Positions 1-8,403 of a DNA stretch of 64,000 bases are shown piece by piece. The translations under genes and the position numbers were made by a program. The DNA lies in NCBI RefSeq assembly GCF_002849855.1, contig NZ_CP018616.1:62001-126000 (forward strand), in the 5' to 3' direction. This DNA comes from Vibrio azureus (lineage in GTDB: Bacteria > Pseudomonadota > Gammaproteobacteria > Enterobacterales > Vibrionaceae). Each line of letters starts with the position of its first letter. Position 1 is the stretch's first letter. The notes beneath the pieces are model-generated. The model saw only the letters and a program-made list of their open reading frames with translations. It was not told the DNA's origin and did not search any database.

Positions 1-80
1 CCTTGTTTGTTGCACTTCATGTGCGCTCCCATTCTTCCCGTTAACCCGTCCGGTTTGGACCGTTGACAACATGTAGTTGT

Positions 81-117
81 AAAAAAGCCCCCGGACTTTG
101 CAGTGCGGGGGCTTTTT
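81..117 (-). terminator. ilv operon attenuator (intrinsic terminator)
   Basis: A GC-rich hairpin (stem 87-93 with 106-112) is flanked by an A-run (81-86) and a T-run (113-117). Read on the minus strand it ends in six T residues and follows the ilvL stop codon by under 20 bases. That is the classic position of the attenuator that ends transcription when Leu, Ile and Val tRNAs are charged. It could also act on plus-strand transcripts, since the T-run exists on both strands. Confidence 0.85.
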
Positions 118-128
118 CTAATGTGTGT

Positions 129-218
129 TTACTTTTCGCTCACACTCCCCCGCGCGGTGTCAATAATGACCACGATAATCAGGAGTAGTAGTGCGTTGAT
201 GCGAGCGAATGTATTCAT
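129..218 (-). CDS. ilvL: ilv operon leader peptide IlvL (29 aa)
   Basis: A 29-codon minus-strand reading frame starts with ATG at 218 and stops with TAA at 129-131. Residues 10-19 are almost all Leu, Ile and Val (LLLLIIVVII), the codon run through which a ribosome senses branched-chain aminoacyl-tRNA. A strong terminator follows immediately. The arrangement matches enterobacterial ilvL upstream of ilvGMEDA; those structural genes would lie beyond position 1 and are not seen. ComM lies divergently, as yifB does next to ilvL in E. coli. The peptide has no function other than being translated. The ribosome binding site is weak (ACGACAGACAG). Confidence 0.85.
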   Translation of the reverse strand: MNTFARINALLLLIIVVIIDTARGSVSEK

Positions 219-406
219 CTGTCTGTCGTTATTCTTTTCGTTAAAATCTTATCTAATGTTCTACGAAATGCTTTTCATCACTAGTGGTAACATACAAATC
301 TGTTACATGACAAGCAAAAACTCATTCTTTTTTCATATTAACTGTTCACAAAGGCAGGCTATATCTAACAGATCTGGTTTACATCGTGGACACAATTGAG
401 GAAATT

Positions 407-1930
407 ATGGGGTTGGCAATCATTCACAGTCGGGCAAGTGTTGGAGTTCAAGCTCCAGCGGTCAGTGTCGAAGTACACATCAGCAATGGGATGCCGGGCT
501 TTACTCTGGTGGGGCTACCTGAAACCACCGTCAAAGAGTCTAAAGATCGTGTTCGAAGTGCGATCGTTAATTCAAACTTTCAGTTTCCTGCCAAACGGAT
601 CACGGTCAATCTTGCTCCAGCAGATTTACCTAAAGAGGGAGGACGATTTGACTTACCCATCGCGCTAGGAATTCTTGCAGCTTCACAGCAGATCGTGACA
701 GATAGGTTGGATAAATATGAATTTGTCGGCGAATTAGCTTTATCTGGAGGGTTGAGAAGGGTGAAAGGAGTGCTGCCCGCGGCACTGGCTGCAAATAAGA
801 GTCAGCGTCACTTAGTTGTTCCTCATGCGAATGGCGATCAGGCTGCTTTGGTGGGGAAAGAGCATCATAAATCTGCACAATCTTTATTGGAAGTCTGTGC
901 TGAATTGTGTGGTCAGCATCAGTTGGATCTTTATCAAGCACCGAGAAAAAATACAGCCAGCAATCAGAGTCGTGACTTGCAGGATATTATTGGTCAGCAA
1001 CAAGGTAAGCGTGCCTTGGAAATTGCCGCTGCAGGCAATCATAACTTACTATTTTTGGGGCCTCCGGGTACAGGCAAGACCATGTTAGCCTCACGACTGT
1101 GCGATTTACTGCCGGAAATGAGTGACGAAGAAGCAATGCAAACGGCCGCAGTGGCTTCTTTGACGCAAAGTGATATCAATGAACATAATTGGAAACAGCG
1201 TCCGTTCCGTTCTCCACATCATTCAAGTTCAATGGCAGCCTTAGTTGGAGGAGGTTCAATCCCTCGACCTGGTGAAATTTCCTTGGCACATAATGGGTTG
1301 CTGTTTCTTGATGAAATGCCTGAGTTTGATCGTAAAGTGCTCGACTCGCTCCGAGAACCATTAGAATCCGGTGAGATCATTATTTCTCGGGCCCAAGGTA
1401 AAACCCGCTTTCCAGCAAGATTCCAACTGGTAGGGGCACTGAACCCCAGTCCAACTGGATACTATGAAGGCAATCAAGCACGAACCAATCCACAAGCGAT
1501 CCTCCGTTATTTGGGGCGTCTGTCTGGACCTTTGCTCGATCGCTTTGATATGTCGCTAGAGATCCCTGCGCTACCGAAAGGAACTTTGTCTGAGGGCGGC
1601 GATCGTGGAGAACCGACTTCGGTGGTGAAAGCGCGGGTGAATCAAGCCAGAGATGATATGTTAAATCGAAGTGGCAAGGTCAACGCTCTATTAGGCAGTC
1701 GCGAGATCGAGGCTTTCTGTCCTTTACAAAAAAGTGATGCTGAGTTTTTAGAAAATGCGCTGCATCGATTGGGTTTGTCGATCCGTGCTTATCATCGCAT
1801 CATTAAGGTTGCTCGCACCATTGCCGATCTTGAAGGGGCGCAACAAATCGAGCGTTCACATTTAGCCGAAGCTCTAGGCTATCGAGCCATGGACCGATTG
1901 CTCAAACAGCTTACTGCTCAGGCGGTGTAG
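407..1930 (+). CDS. comM: YifB/ComM family Mg-chelatase-like AAA+ ATPase
   Basis: This 507-residue protein is full length for ComM, a hexameric AAA+ helicase. In naturally transforming bacteria it extends branch migration of the single-stranded DNA loaded by RecA and DprA. The N-terminal ChlI-type domain (about residues 1-170) is followed by Walker A GPPGTGKT near 218, Walker B LLFLDE near 298, and a C-terminal magnesium-chelatase lid. ATG at 407 is chosen over the upstream GTG at 386 because a TGAGGA ribosome binding site lies at 397-402 and homologues begin M-x-L-x-I. It is transcribed away from ilvL. The gene is uninterrupted. The presence of dprA at 17.6 kb fits competence, although both proteins are also kept in non-competent relatives. 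Confidence 0.93.
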   Translation: MGLAIIHSRASVGVQAPAVSVEVHISNGMPGFTLVGLPETTVKESKDRVRSAIVNSNFQFPAKRITVNLAPADLPKEGGRFDLPIALGILAASQQIVTDRLDKYEFVGELALSGGLRRVKGVLPAALAANKSQRHLVVPHANGDQAALVGKEHHKSAQSLLEVCAELCGQHQLDLYQAPRKNTASNQSRDLQDIIGQQQGKRALEIAAAGNHNLLFLGPPGTGKTMLASRLCDLLPEMSDEEAMQTAAVASLTQSDINEHNWKQRPFRSPHHSSSMAALVGGGSIPRPGEISLAHNGLLFLDEMPEFDRKVLDSLREPLESGEIIISRAQGKTRFPARFQLVGALNPSPTGYYEGNQARTNPQAILRYLGRLSGPLLDRFDMSLEIPALPKGTLSEGGDRGEPTSVVKARVNQARDDMLNRSGKVNALLGSREIEAFCPLQKSDAEFLENALHRLGLSIRAYHRIIKVARTIADLEGAQQIERSHLAEALGYRAMDRLLKQLTAQAV

Positions 1931-2004
1931 GGAGCATAAGCCCTTAACTGTGCCATGAGCTTTGGCAGCAAGCTAGGTGCCTGCTGCCTACTGCGAAGGA
2001 ATGG

Positions 2005-2961
2005 CTAAAAATTGTAGTTTAAGCCAGCAGAGACGACCAGTTGCTTTTCTGCATAGAAGGAAAGGTTAGAGTGGGTATCGCTGTAGCCAGCTAAGGACAC
2101 GAACGACCAATTTTGCCATTGAAAAACATTACTATACTCATAGGCGGCAAACAGGCTCCATGCCTTATCGTTGCGAGCTTTACCAAAGATCTGACTGGCA
2201 GCGTCATAGTCCTTTATTTTATAGCCTGCGGTAAGCGCCAATTTGTGGCGTTTAATAAAGGCAAACCAGCTTAGATCGAGTTTGTAAGAATCAAAAGATT
2301 CTGCTTTGCCATCTGCGTTTTGCTTAACATAGGTAAAAGCAGGTTTAAGCATAGAAGTGCGGCTCAGTGGAATGCGATAATCCGCCTTAAAGTGGTAAAT
2401 GTCTGCGTCTCGGGCCAGCGAGGTATCTGTTACTTGATCATTCTCAACATCCTTCACTGCGTAGGCCAAATCGAGATTAAGGTTGTTATTTAACAGGTTT
2501 TTAATTTGGAAACGGAAAGCGTTACCACCTTCGTCAGTGGTACTTCTTGCTTGGTTTAGTAGGTAAGGATCTTGCCAAGTTTCACCTTTGAGAATGGTCG
2601 GTAAGTAGGACAAGTCCAAAATAGGACCATCTGAGAGTTGGTATTGGTAGCCAAGTTGGAAAGCCAGTGTGCCGATGGCAATATCTGAGCGAGTGGTACC
2701 CATATAGAACTGGCGATTGAGTTGGTCACCATAGGTGTAGGCCAGCATGCCGAGTGGTGCTGCGATAAACGAGCTGTGGCGATCGGCATCCTCATTATAA
2801 GAGTGGATGGTATTGCTACTTTTGGTATTAAAGTGAGATTGAGAGGATGTAAAGCCAGCGTTGGCCGAAATATTACCACTGATGCCTGCCTCTTTTGCCA
2901 ATTGGGCCTGAACAGATCCAATGCAAAACGCGGTAGATAAGGCGATGATGGTTAGCTTCAT
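2005..2961 (-). CDS. DUF2860 family outer-membrane beta-barrel protein
   Basis: This 318-residue protein has a signal peptide (MKLTIIALSTAFCIGSVQA, cleavage near 19). The rest is rich in alternating polar/aromatic strands and ends in Asn-Tyr-Asn-Phe. A terminal Phe after such strands is the usual outer-membrane beta-barrel signature recognised by the Bam machinery. The sequence resembles the Vibrio DUF2860 family (for example the APLGxLAYTxGD and GETWQDPY stretches). The function is unknown; a small porin or surface barrel is an inference. It is a single gene convergent with comM; the 74-base gap to comM has no clear T-tailed terminator. Confidence 0.75.
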   Translation of the reverse strand: MKLTIIALSTAFCIGSVQAQLAKEAGISGNISANAGFTSSQSHFNTKSSNTIHSYNEDADRHSSFIAAPLGMLAYTYGDQLNRQFYMGTTRSDIAIGTLAFQLGYQYQLSDGPILDLSYLPTILKGETWQDPYLLNQARSTTDEGGNAFRFQIKNLLNNNLNLDLAYAVKDVENDQVTDTSLARDADIYHFKADYRIPLSRTSMLKPAFTYVKQNADGKAESFDSYKLDLSWFAFIKRHKLALTAGYKIKDYDAASQIFGKARNDKAWSLFAAYEYSNVFQWQNWSFVSLAGYSDTHSNLSFYAEKQLVVSAGLNYNF

Positions 2962-3118
2962 TGATGATTTCCTTATGATGATCGCTGGAATTAATGTATG
3001 GATGAATGAACCTTAACAGAGCAGACCAATCTGACAGAGATTCCCAAATGGTAATAGATTCGTATAATTACACACTGTTTCATTATCGCGCATATCAACG
3101 GTCTGATGATTAGGTATT

Positions 3119-4024
3119 ATGTTGACATATTTGTTATTTATTTTTAATGCTTCTTTAATAATTCTCAATACAACAGTTTGTTCTATGGCTATTTGTATTG
3201 CTGCCGTATTTAAGTGGTTTTTGCCAACTCAGGCTCTCAAGGCTCAAGGAACGAAAGTTGCTAACAAGTTGATGTGGTTGTGGGCCACGAACAATGCACT
3301 CATTCTGGCTCTGTTCAATCGCGTTGAATGGGATATTCAAGGCGGTGACGATCTCAGAAAAGACGGTTGGTACTTATTGATCAGTAATCACCTTAGTTGG
3401 ATGGATATTGTTGTCTTGTGCTGTGTGTTTAAAGATCGTATACCCATGCCAAAATTTTTTCTCAAACAACAATTATTATATGTGCCTTTTATGGGGATGG
3501 CCTGCTGGGCATTAGATATGCCTTTTATGCGCCGCTACTCTCGCGAGTACCTAATCCGTCATCCAGAAAAACGAGGTCAAGACCTAGCTACAACTCGGCG
3601 TTCATGTGCTAAGTTTAAGCATACTCCAACAACGGTGGTTAATTACGTTGAAGGAACGCGATTCACCGCAGAAAAACAGCGAAAAACGCGTTCAGGTTAC
3701 CAATATCTACTTAAGCCAAAGTCTGGTGGGATTGCATATACCTTGGGGGCAATGGGGGAGCAGTTTGAAAGCATCATTGATGTCACCTTGGCGTACCCAG
3801 GCAGCTCTGACAAGCCATTTAGAGATGTGTTATTTGGTCGGATGAAAAAGATTGTCGTCAGGGTTAATGTACGCCCACTGAATGAGCAAGTCACGGGTGA
3901 TTATTTCAATGACAAACCTTTTAAGCGTCAGTTTCAGCATTGGCTGAGTGGGGTTTGGCAAGAAAAAGATCAGCGTTTAAAAGCCATTCACTCGTCAGAG
4001 ACTAAAGCCGACCAAGCTAAATAA
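3119..4024 (+). CDS. yihG: YihG-type 1-acylglycerol-3-phosphate acyltransferase
   Basis: This 301-residue membrane-anchored acyltransferase of the PlsC (LPLAT) family closely follows E. coli YihG, which can acylate lysophosphatidic acid. An N-terminal hydrophobic segment (about residues 3-30) precedes the catalytic H-x4-D motif (NHLSWMD, near residue 90) and the phosphate-binding EGTR motif (near 178). The strings KxFLKQQL and CWALDMPFMxRYSR are shared with YihG. Neighbouring dsbA and srkA also flank yihG in E. coli, supporting orthology. ATG follows TTAGG with a short spacer. The physiological acyl donor and acceptor are not shown by sequence. Confidence 0.85.
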   Translation: MLTYLLFIFNASLIILNTTVCSMAICIAAVFKWFLPTQALKAQGTKVANKLMWLWATNNALILALFNRVEWDIQGGDDLRKDGWYLLISNHLSWMDIVVLCCVFKDRIPMPKFFLKQQLLYVPFMGMACWALDMPFMRRYSREYLIRHPEKRGQDLATTRRSCAKFKHTPTTVVNYVEGTRFTAEKQRKTRSGYQYLLKPKSGGIAYTLGAMGEQFESIIDVTLAYPGSSDKPFRDVLFGRMKKIVVRVNVRPLNEQVTGDYFNDKPFKRQFQHWLSGVWQEKDQRLKAIHSSETKADQAK

Positions 4025-4087
4025 TCCAGATTTCTTAAGTATTTGAATATTCGTGAAAGGATCAAGCCAAGCGGTGCTGATTTTGAA

Positions 4088-4121
4088 TAAAAAAGGGGAG
4101 AGCACTTAGCTCTCCCCCTCT
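4088..4121. terminator. bidirectional terminator between yihG and dsbA
   Basis: A 9-bp GC-rich hairpin (4095-4103 with 4109-4117, loop of five) is flanked by an A-run on the left and a pyrimidine tract on the right. It lies between the convergent yihG and dsbA genes, so it can end both transcripts. Confidence 0.8.
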
Positions 4122-4138
4122 TATTACTCAATCAAACG

Positions 4139-4738
4139 TTACTTTAATGTCAGTAGGTAGTTCACTAAGGCAATGTATTCTTCAACTGATAATTTACTTG
4201 CTGTAACCTGGTATTTGTTGTTAACAATGATTGCTGGAACACCAGTTAAGCCGCTGTTTTCAAATTTCTTATCCATGCGACGTACCATGGAGTCAATCGC
4301 AAAACCTTTGTAAGCCGCATCAAATTTATTATCTGCGATACCTTCATCTAGGAAGATTTGGCGCAGTTCTTCTTCATTGCGTGGTGGTTTGCGCATTTGA
4401 TGAATGCGGTTAAACATGACCGGAACCATTTTATCTTCTATTTGTAGTGCCACCATGGTTGCGAAAGCTTTGCTCATCGGCTGGCCCATGCTGCCACCCA
4501 TAAAGGAAACATGATTTTTTTGCAGTTCAACACCATCAGGAAGCTGTTGTTTCAGTTGTTTGATGATAGGTTCAAACGAATTACAGTGTGGGCAGTAAAA
4601 AGAGAAAAATTCTGCTACCATCGGTTTACTGGATGGTTCCAGATCTAAGATTTTGTAGTGCTCTCCTTCTTTGTAAGGGGCAGCTTGTACAGATAGGCTC
4701 AGTACTAACATAGAAAACAGTGCGAACAGCTTTTTCAT
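4139..4738 (-). CDS. dsbA: periplasmic thiol:disulfide oxidoreductase DsbA
   Basis: This 199-residue exported thioredoxin-fold protein introduces disulfides into secreted proteins and is reoxidised by DsbB. The signal peptide ends near residue 19. The redox motif CPHC is at residues 49-52, and the cis-Pro loop GVPA lies in the C-terminal half, both diagnostic of DsbA. In V. cholerae the orthologue (TcpG) is needed for pilus and toxin folding. It lies 34 bases downstream of srkA and is probably co-transcribed with it, as in E. coli. A GGAGAG ribosome binding site sits 6 bases before ATG. Catalytic features are all present. Confidence 0.95.
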   Translation of the reverse strand: MKKLFALFSMLVLSLSVQAAPYKEGEHYKILDLEPSSKPMVAEFFSFYCPHCNSFEPIIKQLKQQLPDGVELQKNHVSFMGGSMGQPMSKAFATMVALQIEDKMVPVMFNRIHQMRKPPRNEEELRQIFLDEGIADNKFDAAYKGFAIDSMVRRMDKKFENSGLTGVPAIIVNNKYQVTASKLSVEEYIALVNYLLTLK

Positions 4739-4772
4739 TTAAATCTCTCCATTTTGATTTGTTCAGCCGGAC

Positions 4773-5777
4773 TTACCATTGCGGCATTAAAGATAGTGGT
4801 GTTTCCTCTAAATTAGCAATTTGCTCTTTAAAGGCAAGGACTTGGCCTTCCCAGTATTTTGGCTCATTAAACCATGGAAAAGCGAGCGGAAATGCAGGGT
4901 CATGCCAACGTTTTGCTAACCATGCCATATAGTGCACCATTCGTAGACCACGTAAAGGCTCAATTAGTTTCAATTGTGCCGAATTAAAGTCACTAAATTC
5001 TTGGTAGCCTTCTAATAAAATATCTAACTGGGTTAATTTGTCTTGGCGGTCGCCGTTGAGTAACATCCATAAGTCTTGTACGGCCGGGCCATTACGCGCG
5101 TCATCTAAATCGACGAACATTGGGCCATCACGCCATAAAATATTTCCAGGATGGCAATCTCCATGTAAGCGGATTGGGTTAACGTCCTCTTGCCAATGTG
5201 CCTCGATGGCTTGAATCAGCAGATCTAAATCATTAAAGAAACTATTTTCTAGGTGGACTGGGATCATATTGGCATTTTGTAAGATAGCTTTGGGCTGGTA
5301 GAGGTATTCTTGCAAGCCGATACTGGGGCGATGTTGGAAGGTATTTTGACTGCCTACCTTGTGTATGCGGCCTAAAAATCGACCGACACCTTCAAGTTGA
5401 TCAAGATTATCAACTTCAAATTGGCGACCACCGACACTATTAAACAACGCAAAATTATAGCCTTGGTAATGATGTAACGTTTGGCCGTTCATGCGTACAG
5501 GTGGTGCGACAGGAATCTCGTTATCGATCAGTTCCAGAGTAAAATCGTGTTCTTCTTGAATTTGCTCATGACTCCAACGCTCTGGACGGTAAAACTTCAC
5601 CACGAAGCGTCGCTTTTCTTCATCAGTAAACTGGTAAACTCTATTCTCATAGCTGTTAAGCGCGAGAAAACCAGATTCGGCACGAATGCCGATGCTTTCG
5701 AGGGCATACCACATAAAATCTGGAGTGAGGGCGTCAAAATTAAACGTGCCTTGAGACATATAAATAAAAAGGCTCAT
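4773..5777 (-). CDS. srkA: stress response kinase SrkA (YihE)
   Basis: This protein kinase of the choline/aminoglycoside kinase fold matches E. coli SrkA along its length. SrkA is a Cpx-regulated kinase that protects against stress-induced cell death. The shared motifs include NSYENRVYQF near the N terminus, the catalytic loop LHGDCHPGNILW and the metal-binding segment VDLDDARNGPAVQDLWML. The start is uncertain. ATG at 5777 has an AAAGG ribosome binding site at good spacing (334 aa). The ATG at 5759 gives 328 aa, the E. coli length. The ATG at 5795 has no ribosome site. dsbA follows closely. Confidence 0.9.
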   Translation of the reverse strand: MSLFIYMSQGTFNFDALTPDFMWYALESIGIRAESGFLALNSYENRVYQFTDEEKRRFVVKFYRPERWSHEQIQEEHDFTLELIDNEIPVAPPVRMNGQTLHHYQGYNFALFNSVGGRQFEVDNLDQLEGVGRFLGRIHKVGSQNTFQHRPSIGLQEYLYQPKAILQNANMIPVHLENSFFNDLDLLIQAIEAHWQEDVNPIRLHGDCHPGNILWRDGPMFVDLDDARNGPAVQDLWMLLNGDRQDKLTQLDILLEGYQEFSDFNSAQLKLIEPLRGLRMVHYMAWLAKRWHDPAFPLAFPWFNEPKYWEGQVLAFKEQIANLEETPLSLMPQW

Positions 5778-5807
5778 TGCTGAACCTTTTTCCATTAAAA
5801 GGATAAA

Positions 5808-7226
5808 TTAGAGCTTTTTAATAAAGCGGCTTTCAACTTGTGTTGTAAATTCATGGTTGCTGTCAGTGAGTATAAACTGAATAGTAGTAATTGCAGAGTC
5901 AAGAGTGTTGGGTTTAATGCCAAGGCTAATCGGTAAATTCAACATTTCTCCTGGCTGGACATCGACACTGTGTTTTCCGTACCAATGCACGTCGTCTAAT
6001 CCAGAGACATCTAACTGGTAAGTTTGTGGCTGCTGAGTTTTGTTGATGATCTTCAAGGTATAGGTATTTTCGACTTCTCCAACACTGTTGATTCTAAATA
6101 GTTGGTTACGATCACGCAGTACGCTTAACCCAGCAGGATCAACACTGGCCAGTTGAGTGATGAATAAGCCAATCATGACCAATAGGGCAGCGCCATAGCC
6201 GAGTAACTTTGGTCTTATCACGTGAGTTTTTTGGCCGCTTAGGCGGTGTTCGGTCGTGTAACTGATGAGACCCTTTTGATAGCCCATACGTTCCATTGTG
6301 TGGTCACAGGCATCAATACAAGCGCCGCAGTTGATGCATTCGTATTGTAGGCCATCTCGGATATCAATACCGGTGGGGCAGACTTGCACACATAAATTAC
6401 AGTCAATGCAATCACCAAGATTGAGTGATGAAGGCTCAACTTTACGTGGACGCGCTCCTCGTTGTTCTCCTCGTTTTGCATCGTAGCCGACAACAAAGGT
6501 GTCATCATCAAACATCGCTGACTGAAAGCGAGCATAAGGGCACATGTGGACACACATAATGGAACGCATCCAGCCGGCATTGCCGTAGGTACAAAAGGTA
6601 AAAAATATCACCCAAAAGGTCGGCCAAGCTGCGCTGTTAAAAGTAAAGAACTGGGTAACAAGAGGTTTAATGGGAATAAAGTAACCGACAAAAGTTAAGC
6701 CTGTGGCAAGTGCGATGCTCAGCCAAGCTAAATGTTTTAGGGTTTTGCGTAAAATTAAGTTTGATGTTAATGGACTCGCATCTTGCTTACGGCGTTTATT
6801 AGCGTGACCCTCTAATTTTTCTTCAAACCAAATGTACATAAACGTCCAGACCGTTTGTGGGCACAAGTAACCACACCAAACTCGGCCTAAAAAGGTGGTA
6901 ATAAAAAACAGTCCGAATGCACCGATAACAAAGAGCAGGGCTAATAAGGTCAGATCTTGTGGATAGAGAGTGAGAGCGAAAAAGTGAAATTGCTGGTGGC
7001 TTAAATCGAGTAAAATCGCTTGTCGATCACCGTAGGATAACCAAGGTAGCAGCATAAAGAGAAGCAGCAATAACCAGCCGAAATAGCGCCTTAGGGTTTG
7101 GTAAACTCCCTTACTCTCGCGAACATAGATGCGATTGCTTGGGTTAAATCGATCTTGCTCAGTGGTACTTTTGGGATCACATTTATTAACAGTGACATCC
7201 TTAATATCAATTTTATCCTGCTTCAT
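5808..7226 (-). CDS. ccoG: CcoG/FixG/RdxA-type membrane ferredoxin, cytochrome oxidase accessory
   Basis: This 472-residue inner-membrane protein has about five transmembrane segments. It carries the membrane CxxxCP-type motif (CGYLCPQTVW, and MCVHMCPYAR), two 4Fe-4S ferredoxin clusters (CIDCNLCVQVCP and CINCGACIDAC) and a C-terminal periplasmic Ig-like domain. CcoG reduces Cu(II) for assembly of cbb3-type cytochrome oxidase. The start at 7226 follows an AAGGAAG site; the frame is open further upstream but there is no ribosome site there. No ccoNOPQ, ccoI or ccoS genes are adjacent, so this is a detached member. Vibrios can carry more than one paralogue, so the symbol is at the family level. 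Confidence 0.82.
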   Translation of the reverse strand: MKQDKIDIKDVTVNKCDPKSTTEQDRFNPSNRIYVRESKGVYQTLRRYFGWLLLLLFMLLPWLSYGDRQAILLDLSHQQFHFFALTLYPQDLTLLALLFVIGAFGLFFITTFLGRVWCGYLCPQTVWTFMYIWFEEKLEGHANKRRKQDASPLTSNLILRKTLKHLAWLSIALATGLTFVGYFIPIKPLVTQFFTFNSAAWPTFWVIFFTFCTYGNAGWMRSIMCVHMCPYARFQSAMFDDDTFVVGYDAKRGEQRGARPRKVEPSSLNLGDCIDCNLCVQVCPTGIDIRDGLQYECINCGACIDACDHTMERMGYQKGLISYTTEHRLSGQKTHVIRPKLLGYGAALLVMIGLFITQLASVDPAGLSVLRDRNQLFRINSVGEVENTYTLKIINKTQQPQTYQLDVSGLDDVHWYGKHSVDVQPGEMLNLPISLGIKPNTLDSAITTIQFILTDSNHEFTTQVESRFIKKL

Positions 7227-7534
7227 GGTGCTTCCTTGATGGTGTCGTTTGACCGTGCTTCTGATGGCATGCTTTGGTTTTTTTGAGGACGAAGTCTTTA
7301 TTATTGAATAGTGCCTTTGGTGCGCATCTATTAACCATCGATTATATCGACAATTTCCCCGACGTTTGTTGGAGGAACTCAAGATTTGGAGAAAACTGGC
7401 GGGACTTTTCTGTGAGAGAACCAGTCAGTCTATTAATAAAACTCTGTTCTTTTCACAAAGGTTATAGACTGAGCTGGTGGGTTTGGTAGGGGTAGAATAG
7501 GCTTACTGCTGAGCGCCTTGCTCCACTCAATACA
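7227..7534. other. intergenic stretch with no recognised gene
   Basis: About 300 bases separate the start of the ccoG homologue from the end of yihD. I see no convincing coding frame, tRNA or T-tailed hairpin. It should hold the ccoG promoter; I could not find a clear FNR-type TTGAT-N4-ATCAA site. Confidence 0.5.
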
Positions 7535-7798
7535 TTAAAGAATACCGCGTGCGCGTAATAGTGCGGTTTTAAAATCCTCTTCATGATCCTTTTTTAATCC
7601 TGGAATCATTGCTGATTTATCGCTGTTGCGCATTTTTAGGTGGTAGATCAGAACATCATCGGTCAAGTCTTCTAACTTACCTTGATAACCAGCTTCATCA
7701 GCCAGCTTAACGATGAATTGGATGAGGGACATATCCTGATCTTTATTCCACTCTGGTCCGAGTAATTCAAGTAACTCTTCAATACGATGACACTTCAT
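7535..7798 (-). CDS. yihD: YihD family (DUF1040) small protein
   Basis: This 87-residue cytosolic protein of unknown function matches E. coli YihD in length and sequence. The most conserved part is the C-terminal half ([13 protein letters not shown] and the KTALLRARG end). ATG at 7798 is preferred over the GTG at 7810 because GGAG lies at 7805-7808. In E. coli yihD lies near the mob and srkA-dsbA genes, so the neighbourhood is partly conserved. No catalytic motif is visible. Confidence 0.9.
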   Translation of the reverse strand: MKCHRIEELLELLGPEWNKDQDMSLIQFIVKLADEAGYQGKLEDLTDDVLIYHLKMRNSDKSAMIPGLKKDHEEDFKTALLRARGIL

Positions 7799-7911
7799 CT
7801 CTTTCTCCACAAATTCTATAGGTGTTTTGTGTAAGGTATCAAATTGCAGCGCAATGCCAAAATAGAAAGTGTAGGAGAGTAAAATGAAAACAGAGGATGA
7901 TATGTAAAAGA

Positions 7912-7935
7912 AAAGCGCGGGGTGAACCGCGCTTT
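7912..7935 (-). terminator. intrinsic terminator downstream of small ORF
   Basis: A 9-bp hairpin (7912-7920 with 7927-7935, loop of six) is followed on the minus strand by a T-rich tract. It lies five bases after the stop codon of the minus-strand small ORF at 7940-8107. It does not serve yihD, whose stop is at 7535. Confidence 0.65.
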
Positions 7936-7939
7936 CAAA

Positions 7940-8107
7940 CTAAGCCGCTTGGGTCACTTTATTAGAGAGGTTTTGCACCAAGGCGTTTTTCTCAACTAAA
8001 GTGATGGTTGGCGCAACTTGTTTTGCTTTTGCTGCTGCGGTGAAACCACTGCGGCGGCGTGTTGCACTTCGGTTTGTATGTGCGAACCTGACGGATGTTG
8101 GGCGCAT
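7940..8107 (-). CDS. hypothetical 55-residue protein
   Basis: The family is not recognised. The frame begins with ATG at 8107, preceded by AGGT at suitable spacing, and ends with TAG at 7940-7942, five bases before a T-tailed hairpin. The predicted peptide is basic (five Arg within residues 13-19 region and before) and ends KVTQAA. The start lies 8 bases after the stop of another short frame (8116-8229), an arrangement compatible with translational coupling. It could be a small real gene, or the remains of a decayed one. Nothing in the window suggests a function. Confidence 0.35.
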   Translation of the reverse strand: MRPTSVRFAHTNRSATRRRSGFTAAAKAKQVAPTITLVEKNALVQNLSNKVTQAA

Positions 8108-8115
8108 CTTTTTAC

Positions 8116-8229
8116 CTAACGGTCAGGCATATCCATTGCCAATCGAATGGCCTGCTTCACTATGAGTTTGACTTCAACAGCTTGAAGGTTGGCTCTTTCT
8201 GGCTCACGCCAATCCAAATAATGAATCAG
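8116..8229 (-). pseudogene. short unassigned reading frame, possible gene remnant
   Basis: A minus-strand frame ends with TAG at 8116-8118 and encodes about 34 protein-like residues, including the helix-forming stretch NLQAVEVKLIVKQAIRLAM. The frame is closed upstream by TAA at 8233-8235. It contains no ATG in a good position and no ribosome binding site; only CTG or TTG could start it. The composition looks like the C-terminus of a former protein. I do not recognise the parent family. A continuation in another frame upstream is not obvious. Confidence 0.3.
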
Positions 8230-8403
8230 GAATTATGATATGCATGCATATCGTAGATAGATTATCACCCTTCTTATTATTGGTCGATAGTTGAGCAGTT
8301 GATTTGTAATGATATTGTGCATTTTGTAATAAATGAGAGAGAAAATTTGTTTTGATCCAACTATCAGCAGTAGTAGTATGAGATTTCGACAAGGGAGGTG
8401 CCT

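Noticed and set aside
1..40. Start of ilvG on the minus strand at positions 20 or 32
   Set aside because: ATG codons with a nearby G-rich stretch exist, but the encoded residues do not resemble the usual IlvG N terminus, so the true start is probably left of the window.
103..399. 98-residue plus-strand frame overlapping ilvL
   Set aside because: It runs antisense through the leader peptide and attenuator and has no ribosome site.
8204..8392. 62-residue minus-strand frame upstream of the Spo0M gene
   Set aside because: It begins with TTG inside the opposite-strand ribosome site region, has no ribosome site and no protein-like pattern.
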